Assembly: GCF_008107695.1 (NCBI RefSeq)
Contig: NZ_VIRG01000103.1
Coordinates: 124,001 to 188,000, forward strand
Direction of reading: 5' to 3'
DNA length: 64,000 nucleotides
Source of the DNA: Stappia sp. BW2
GTDB lineage: Bacteria; Pseudomonadota; Alphaproteobacteria; Rhizobiales; Stappiaceae
Each line of letters opens with the position of its first letter. Position 1 is the first letter of the stretch. This document shows positions 58,963 through 64,000 of this stretch, piece after piece. Made by a program: the position numbers and the translations under genes. The notes under the pieces are model-generated. The model was not told where the DNA came from, made no database searches, and worked only from the letters and a program-made list of their open reading frames with translations.

Positions 58963-59751
58963 GTGACATCGCTCATCGAAAAAGGCGGTTTTCTGCTGCA
59001 GGCCAAAGACCTCACGCGGAGCTTCGGTGGTTTCAGAGCCGTGGACGGCATGTCTCTGGACTTGAAGAGAGGCGAATTGCTGGGGCTTATCGGCCCGAAT
59101 GGCGCAGGGAAGACGACCATGTTCAACATGCTCGCGGGCACATTGCCGCCGAGCAGTGGAGAAATCAGGATCCTGGGCGCCGATGTAACCAACGAAGGCG
59201 CACACAAACGGGCCCGGCGCAAAATGGGCCGCAGTTTCCAGATCCCGAGACCCTTTCCGAACATGACCGTTTTGGAAAATGTCCTGACCGGTGCCCAGAA
59301 CCAGGCAGGGGAGCGGCTGCTGGACGTGTGTTTACGGCCGGGTGCCGTGCGCCGCGATGAAAAGGCCGCACAGGAAAAGGCTCATGCCTTGCTGGATTTC
59401 CTTCTGCTATCGCATCTGGAAAACCAACCGGCTTCGGTGCTCTCCGGAGGGCAGCGCAAACTGCTTGAGCTTGCTCGCATTCTCATGGCGGACCCGGAGA
59501 TGATCCTTTTGGACGAGCCGGCAGCAGGCGTGAACCCAAGCCTCCTCGAACAGATCATGGAGCGGATCGTGGCACTCAACGAAAAGCACGAAAAGACGAT
59601 CCTGATCATCGAGCACAACATGGACATGATCGCTCAGCTGTGTTCACGCGTCGTCGTCATGGCAACCGGCAAAGAGCTGACCCAGGGAAAACCGGACGAC
59701 GTGATCCGCGACCCGGACGTGATCCGCGCCTATCTGGGAGAGGACGCATGA
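58963..59751 (+). CDS. Liv-type ABC ATPase 1 (LivG-like)
   Basis: 262 residues from the GTG at 58963 (AGGGAAAAG upstream). Starts further up lie within or before the operator palindrome and are unlikely. Walker A GPNGAGKTT, the LivG-specific GRSFQIPRPFPNMTVLENV, the signature LSGGQRKLLELARIL and Walker B MILLDEPAAGV are present. The C-terminus DVIRAYLGE is the standard LivG end. First gene of a four-gene importer operon with overlapping ends. Confidence 0.93.
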   Translation: MTSLIEKGGFLLQAKDLTRSFGGFRAVDGMSLDLKRGELLGLIGPNGAGKTTMFNMLAGTLPPSSGEIRILGADVTNEGAHKRARRKMGRSFQIPRPFPNMTVLENVLTGAQNQAGERLLDVCLRPGAVRRDEKAAQEKAHALLDFLLLSHLENQPASVLSGGQRKLLELARILMADPEMILLDEPAAGVNPSLLEQIMERIVALNEKHEKTILIIEHNMDMIAQLCSRVVVMATGKELTQGKPDDVIRDPDVIRAYLGEDA

Positions 59752-60488
59752 AGAGCGAAATTCTCAAGCTGCAAGGTCTCGTCTCCGGTTATCAGCCCGA
59801 CCTGCCGATCATTCAGGGGGTGGACCTGAGCGTAGGCGAGGGGGAATTCGTTGTTCTGCTCGGGCCGAACGGTGCTGGGAAATCGACTCTTGTGAAAACC
59901 ATAGCCGGACTTGTCCCTGTGCATTCGGGGCGGGTGGTCCTCGCGGGAGCCGATCTCACCGATGTGCCAACGCACCGCAAGATGCGCCAGGGCCTGGGCT
60001 TTGTTCCGCAGACCGAGAATATTTTCGCCACGATGAGCATTCGCGAAAACCTGCAACTTGCGGCGCAGGTTCTTCCGAAAGCACATCGTGCTGCAAGAAT
60101 CGACGCGATGCTGGCCATGTTTCCGGATCTCGCCTCACGCCAGTCGACCCGGTCCGGGGCGCTGTCGGGCGGTCAGCGCCAGATGCTTGCCTGCGCGCGC
60201 GCTCTCATCGTTGAACCGCAAATCCTTATACTCGACGAACCTTCCGCCGGGCTGTCACCCAAGATGGTCTCGGAAGTCTTCGAACAACTCGTACGGATCA
60301 ATGCCTCGGGCGTCACCACCATCCTTGTCGAACAGAACGTCAAGGCCGGACTGCAAATCGCAAGCCGCGGCGTGATCCTCGTGGAGGGCCGTGTTGCTCA
60401 TGATGCACCGGCAGACGGGCTCCTGGGGGACCCGGTCGTTTCCGAGCTTTATCTCGGCGGTCACAAAAAAGAAGAGGTCACGGCATGA
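59748..60488 (+). CDS. Liv-type ABC ATPase 2 (LivF-like)
   Basis: 246 residues from the ATG at 59748, overlapping the previous stop (ATGA). Walker A GPNGAGKSTLVKT, GLGFVPQTENIFATMSIREN, the signature LSGGQRQMLACARAL and Walker B ILILDEPSAGLSP are present. It ends near SELYLGG, typical for LivF. It pairs with the LivG-like ATPase. Confidence 0.94.
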   Translation: MKSEILKLQGLVSGYQPDLPIIQGVDLSVGEGEFVVLLGPNGAGKSTLVKTIAGLVPVHSGRVVLAGADLTDVPTHRKMRQGLGFVPQTENIFATMSIRENLQLAAQVLPKAHRAARIDAMLAMFPDLASRQSTRSGALSGGQRQMLACARALIVEPQILILDEPSAGLSPKMVSEVFEQLVRINASGVTTILVEQNVKAGLQIASRGVILVEGRVAHDAPADGLLGDPVVSELYLGGHKKEEVTA

Positions 60489-61399
60489 TCACGCAAGCCA
60501 TCATGGATGGTCTCATTAACGGCGGGATCATCGGACTCGGTGCAATCGGTGTGACGCTGACTTACTCGATCCTGCGTTTCGCCAACTTCGGGCATGGTGA
60601 ACTGCTGAGTTGGGGCGCCTATGTGGCCTTGTCCCTGAGCGCAGCGCTCGGCGCGCTGCTGCCATCACTCAGCACTCCGATAGGTCCGTTTTCTTTCGGC
60701 TGGTCCGTGCCGATTGCCCTGATCGGCTCGATGATCCTGACCGCACTTCTGGCACTGACGGTCGACTGGCTCCTTTTTGGCCGTCTGCGTCGCTCCGGCT
60801 CGGCAATCATCATCCTGGTGATGGCCTCCTTCGGAGCAGCCCTGGCCCTGCGGAACCTGCTCGAGTTCATTTACACATCCAAGCCGGCGTATTTCACCAA
60901 CGCGCTGCAAATCTCGAAACCTCTGTTCGGCGGCATGCGGGCAACGCCCGACCAGCTCCTGGTTCTTGGTCTTGCCGTCGTAACCGTGGTGCTGGTGCAT
61001 CTCCTGCTCACCCGCACACCTGCCGGCCGCGCAATGCGCGCCGTGTCCGAGAACGCCCAGCTTGCCGCGCTGACCGGCATAGACGTGCGCAACGTCATCC
61101 GTCTTGTCTGGATACTGGGCGCCGCGCTTGCGGCAGTGGCCGGTGTCATGTCGGGCCTGCTTGTCCAGATTCGGCCTACAATGGGGCTCGATCTGCTCCT
61201 GCCGCTGTTCGCAGCCTCCATCCTCGGAGGCATCGGGTCGGTTCCCGGCGCCATGTTGGCCGGCCTGATTGTCGGTCTCGCAGAAGCGTTGACGGTGCAG
61301 GTCATCGGCGCTGAATGGCGCGCTGCAGTCGCCTTCGTCATTCTCGTGGCAGTGCTTCTGCTGCGCCCCAACGGACTTTTCGGAAAGGCACCGGCATGA
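60485..61399 (+). CDS. Liv-type permease 1 (LivH-like)
   Basis: 304 residues, about eight membrane helices. LivH landmarks are the N-terminal INGGIIGLGAIGVTLTYSIL, RFANFGHGELLSWGAY and the EAA-like loop with TPAGRAMRAVSENAQLAALTGID. ATGA overlaps on both sides. Confidence 0.94.
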   Translation: MITQAIMDGLINGGIIGLGAIGVTLTYSILRFANFGHGELLSWGAYVALSLSAALGALLPSLSTPIGPFSFGWSVPIALIGSMILTALLALTVDWLLFGRLRRSGSAIIILVMASFGAALALRNLLEFIYTSKPAYFTNALQISKPLFGGMRATPDQLLVLGLAVVTVVLVHLLLTRTPAGRAMRAVSENAQLAALTGIDVRNVIRLVWILGAALAAVAGVMSGLLVQIRPTMGLDLLLPLFAASILGGIGSVPGAMLAGLIVGLAEALTVQVIGAEWRAAVAFVILVAVLLLRPNGLFGKAPA

Positions 61400-62391
61400 T
61401 CTTCGACCTTCTTTCCTATGGCGCCTTCTTTCTGACCATGGCCCTCAGCTACGCGGTCATCTGTCTTGGCCTCAATGTGCAATGGGGACAGACCGGATTG
61501 TTCAATGTCGGCGTTGCGGGTTTTGTAGCGGTTGGCGCCTATACCTCCGCGCTGCTGACAACGCCTTTCATCGCGGATCGCATTGGCGGCTTCGGCCTGC
61601 CGATCGTGATCGGCTGGCTCGGGGGAGGGCTTGTCGCGGGGCTCCTGTCCGCGGCCCTCGGATTTATCACTCTGCGGCTACGGTCGGACTACCTCGCAAT
61701 CGCGACATTTGGCGCGGCGGTGATGATCCAGCTTGTGCTTCTGAATCTGGTCGGACTTACGGGCGGCCCGTTCGGGATTGGCTTTATCCCCCGTCCCTTT
61801 GGCGACCTGGCGGAGAACACCGACCTCTTCAGCTATGCGAACCTGGCGGTGATGGCCGCGCTCGTGAGTGTGACCTATCTTGTGCTTGAACACCTGGTTC
61901 GCTCGCCCTGGGGGCGTGTCTTGCGCGCGATCCGCGAAGACGAGACCGCCGCTCGCGGACTTGGAAAAAACCCGGAGGCCTACCGGCTTCAGGCCTTTGC
62001 CATCGGCGGCTTCGTGATGGGACTCGGTGGAGCGGCGCAGGCCCATTTCATCGGCTTTATCGCCCCCGACAATTACCTTCCGACTTTGACATTCCAGGTC
62101 TGGACGATGCTGATCATCGGGGGTTCGGGCAACATGCGGGGCGCGATCCTCGGCGGCGTGCTCGTCTGGGGCATCTGGGCGGTATCCGGCAACGTCGTTT
62201 CACAATTCTTCCCGGCCAGCGAGCAGGCACGTGCGTCCTCCCTGCAAATCGTGCTTATCGGCATTGCCCTGTGTGTCGTGCTGCTCTTCCGCCCGCGCGG
62301 CATTCTTGGAGAAAACGCGACAGTGTCACGGCACATCAAGGCCCGGAAAAAGCCCGTTACGGGCAGCGCCAAGCTGAGTACCCGCACATGA
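61396..62391 (+). CDS. Liv-type permease 2 (LivM-like)
   Basis: 331 residues from the ATG at 61396, overlapping the LivH-like stop. LivM landmarks are GLNVQWGQTGLFNVGVAGF, LRSDYLAIATFGAA and RSPWGRVLRAIREDETAARGLGKN. A short basic C-terminal tail follows the last helix. Closes the importer operon. Confidence 0.94.
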   Translation: MIFDLLSYGAFFLTMALSYAVICLGLNVQWGQTGLFNVGVAGFVAVGAYTSALLTTPFIADRIGGFGLPIVIGWLGGGLVAGLLSAALGFITLRLRSDYLAIATFGAAVMIQLVLLNLVGLTGGPFGIGFIPRPFGDLAENTDLFSYANLAVMAALVSVTYLVLEHLVRSPWGRVLRAIREDETAARGLGKNPEAYRLQAFAIGGFVMGLGGAAQAHFIGFIAPDNYLPTLTFQVWTMLIIGGSGNMRGAILGGVLVWGIWAVSGNVVSQFFPASEQARASSLQIVLIGIALCVVLLFRPRGILGENATVSRHIKARKKPVTGSAKLSTRT

Positions 62392-62546
62392 TTTCTTCTT
62401 CTGTGCGTAGTGAAAGCCCCACGCGAATGCGTCCGTGGAAGACACAGGCATTACGCGTTTCACCGCAGTGACATGAGCCAAAGTTCCGGCTCTTGACCCG
62501 AAGCAGATAAATCCGCTGGCGGCCACGCGCCTGTGTGGGCACCGGC

Positions 62547-62560
62547 CCGGAGATCTCCGG
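62547..62560. repeat. Palindrome CCGGAGATCTCCGG in leader
   Basis: A 14-bp perfect palindrome about 70 bp upstream of the aminotransferase start. GAGCC/GGCTC (62475-62492) also pairs with an 8-nt loop. Either may be the importer terminator or leader structure; no T-run follows. Confidence 0.4.
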
Positions 62561-62631
62561 CCGTCCATCCTCCGCCACGGCCGAGGGCCGGACGCCGCGG
62601 GAACCAATGCACTCAATCAGATCAACCGGAA

Positions 62632-63828
62632 ATGAAGAACGGCAAGATGATGAAACACCTCGCAAAACGTATCACCAACACCTCGCCAAAATCCTTCGGC
62701 ATGTTCCAGAAAGCGGCGATGTCCGGGCGTGACGACTTGATTCACCTCGAAGTCGGCCGTCCTTTCGCCGATACGCCGCAGCCTATCAAGGACGCGACCA
62801 TCAAGGCTCTTCAGGACGGCTGCGTTCACTATTCCGATCTCGCCGGTCTGCCGCATCTGCGCGAGGCTCTTGCCGAAAAGCTGAAGCGCAAGAACAAGCT
62901 GGACGTCGGCGCTGACCGGATCATCGTCACCAATGGTCTGACGCATGGGTCCTATGCCGCTCTCATGGCTTTTCTCGACGAGGGCGACGAGGCGATCCTG
63001 CTCGAACCTTATTATCCGCAGCACATCGGCAAGATCGAAATGGCGGGCGCTGTGCCGGTGATTGCGCCACTTGACGCAGCAAACGGGTTTCGGCTCGACG
63101 CCGCGATGATCGAGGCAAAGATCACCGACCGCACCAAGATGATCGTGCTCATCAATCCCTGCAATCCGACGGGCCGCGTCTATAGCCGGGACGAGCTGCA
63201 GTCTCTGGCGGATCTCGCCATCAAGCACGATCTGCTCGTCGTATCGGATGAAGTCTATGAGGATATTCTTTACGACAACGCCGAGCATATCTCCATCGCC
63301 TCGCTGGACGGCATGGACGACCGCACGGTCACACTGTTTGCCTTCACCAAGAGCTACGCCATGGACGGCTGGCGCCTCGGTTACATGGTTGCGCCCAAGG
63401 CGGCCATCGGTGCGCTTTTGAAGATCACGGCAAACGACGTAACGCACGTGAACACGTTTATTCAGGAAGGCGCCTACGCCGCGGTTACGGGCGATCCGGC
63501 GATTTTGGATGGATTGATCGCGGAAGACGCCGAAAAACGCCAGATGGTTGTCAGCCGGTTAAATCAAATGCCAGGCATCACCTGCGAATGGCCCGAAGGC
63601 ACGATCTACGCGTTCCCCGACATCAGCGGCACTGGCCTTCGTTCCCAGGAGTTTGCCGACAAACTTCTCGATGAATCCGGTGTTGTGGTCGAGGCTGGCA
63701 GCTTCTACGGCCAGACGGGGGAGGGCCATGTGCGCGTGTGCTTCGGTTCCACATCGCTTGCGGAAATCGACACCGCCATGAGCAGAATTCAGGCCTTCGT
63801 TAGCGCACGTGTTCCCGAAGAAGCCTAG
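62632..63828 (+). CDS. Class I/II PLP-dependent aminotransferase
   Basis: 398 residues from the ATG at 62632; later in-frame ATGs at 62647 and 62650 are possible. Fold type I landmarks are DLIHLEVGRPFADTP, TNGLTHGSYAALMAFL, the cofactor motif NPCNPTGRVYS, SDEVYEDILYD and the Schiff-base lysine in FAFTKSYAMDGWRLGYM. The substrate-carboxylate arginine lies in HVRVCFG. It probably removes or exchanges the amino group in the same catabolic unit. It is 240 bp after the importer operon and may have its own promoter. Confidence 0.92.
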   Translation: MKNGKMMKHLAKRITNTSPKSFGMFQKAAMSGRDDLIHLEVGRPFADTPQPIKDATIKALQDGCVHYSDLAGLPHLREALAEKLKRKNKLDVGADRIIVTNGLTHGSYAALMAFLDEGDEAILLEPYYPQHIGKIEMAGAVPVIAPLDAANGFRLDAAMIEAKITDRTKMIVLINPCNPTGRVYSRDELQSLADLAIKHDLLVVSDEVYEDILYDNAEHISIASLDGMDDRTVTLFAFTKSYAMDGWRLGYMVAPKAAIGALLKITANDVTHVNTFIQEGAYAAVTGDPAILDGLIAEDAEKRQMVVSRLNQMPGITCEWPEGTIYAFPDISGTGLRSQEFADKLLDESGVVVEAGSFYGQTGEGHVRVCFGSTSLAEIDTAMSRIQAFVSARVPEEA

Positions 63829-63910
63829 GTGTGCTTTCCAATGAGGTTTCTCACCGAGTGAGGTTCAGACGGCTGATCAGGGTAACGCCGTTGGTGGCGT
63901 GAAACAGAGA

Positions 63911-63942
63911 CAGGATAGCCATTTATGTAGATGGCTATCCTG
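63911..63942. repeat. Inverted repeat CAGGATAGCCAT / ATGGCTATCCTG
   Basis: Perfect 12-bp arms with an 8-nt spacer (TTATGTAG), 83 bp after the aminotransferase stop. The right arm contains the ATG of a frame that stays open to the window edge. It could be a terminator without a T-run or a structure over a start codon. Confidence 0.6.
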
Positions 63943-64000
63943 ACAAGGACCTATGAAAAGCTGGCGCTCTTCTGCGGGCTTCAGAACTTTATCGACAACC
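63931..64000 (+). CDS. Possible start of an ORF, cut by the right edge
   Basis: From the ATG at 63931 a frame runs open to the window end (23 codons: MAILTRTYEKLALFCGLQNF and a few more). No clear ribosome binding site precedes it, and the ATG lies in the right arm of an inverted repeat. A second frame from the ATG at 63953 is also open. Too short to identify. Confidence 0.25.
   Translation, partial: MAILTRTYEKLALFCGLQNFIDN

Noticed and set aside
62392..62631. Riboswitch upstream of the aminotransferase
   Set aside because: Two short stems are present, but I could not match any riboswitch core I know.
1..64000. tRNA, rRNA, CRISPR arrays, prophage or intact insertion sequences
   Set aside because: I looked for cloverleaf ends, regular direct repeats, and transposase or integrase motifs and saw none that hold up.

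Overview
The window is GC-rich, gene-dense and reads as alphaproteobacterial. It contains Fbp/Afu-type and Liv-type ABC importers, FCD-type GntR repressors, a complete Hup/Hyp uptake-hydrogenase locus of the Rhizobium/Rhodobacter/Ralstonia kind, and an alphaproteobacterial polyhydroxybutyrate/ketone-body cluster. A marine Stappiaceae-like genome (Roseibium/Labrenzia) would fit, but that is inference from gene content only. I see no rRNA, tRNA, CRISPR array or intact insertion sequence.

Layout. (1) 1-4649: an AfuABC/FbpABC-type importer on the minus strand, cut by the left edge, divergent from a ROK regulator; the shared intergenic region holds a 10-bp palindrome. (2) 4786-5982: a thioesterase fused to what looks like a carrier domain without its serine. 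(3) 6357-10648: a class III aminotransferase, a glutamine-synthetase-like ligase, an SDR and a GntR/FCD regulator, preceded by two copies of TGTGATCACATTA flanking a hairpin. (4) 11146-11895: an AT-rich orphan gene, followed by apparently decayed sequence. (5) 12572-16351: a PaoABC-like molybdenum hydroxylase. (6) 16714-19582: a chemoreceptor and an exported dienelactone-hydrolase-like enzyme. (7) 20323-25182: small exported proteins of poorly known function, including a DUF1254 protein, a Cys-rich-repeat protein and an OmpA-type protein. (8) 25340-29934: an MFS permease, then patatin, acetoacetate decarboxylase and 3-hydroxybutyrate dehydrogenase. (9) 30303-33083: a two-component system and a HdeD-type membrane protein. 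(10) 33368-53491: the hydrogenase locus hupSLEC, hupDFGHIJK, hypABCDE, hoxA/hupR, hupT, hupUV, hypF. (11) 53529-63828: a catabolic/uptake region with a FAD amine oxidase, RidA, Liv-type importer, aldo/keto reductase, GntR repressor and aminotransferase. (12) The right edge carries an inverted repeat and possibly the start of another ORF.

How the genes work together. The hydrogenase locus is the centre of the window. HupS carries the six-cysteine proximal-cluster signature of oxygen-tolerant group 1d enzymes. HupC passes electrons to quinone, and HupD-K and HypA-F build and process the enzyme. The H2 sensor HupUV and kinase HupT presumably control the NtrC-type activator HoxA/HupR. Its likely targets are visible: two perfect sigma-54 promoters (GG-N10-GC), one before hupS and one before hupD. 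Each is preceded by the same dyad, TGGAA-N7-TTCCA, about 105 bp upstream of the -24 element. Most hydrogenase genes overlap by 1-4 bases, which suggests translational coupling.

In region 11 the oxidase should release an imine that RidA can hydrolyse. The same 18-bp palindrome lies at the oxidase/RidA divergent promoter and at the GntR/importer divergent promoter, which ties these genes into one probable regulon. Region 3 is a separate small regulon with its own operator pair and an unknown amine-type substrate.
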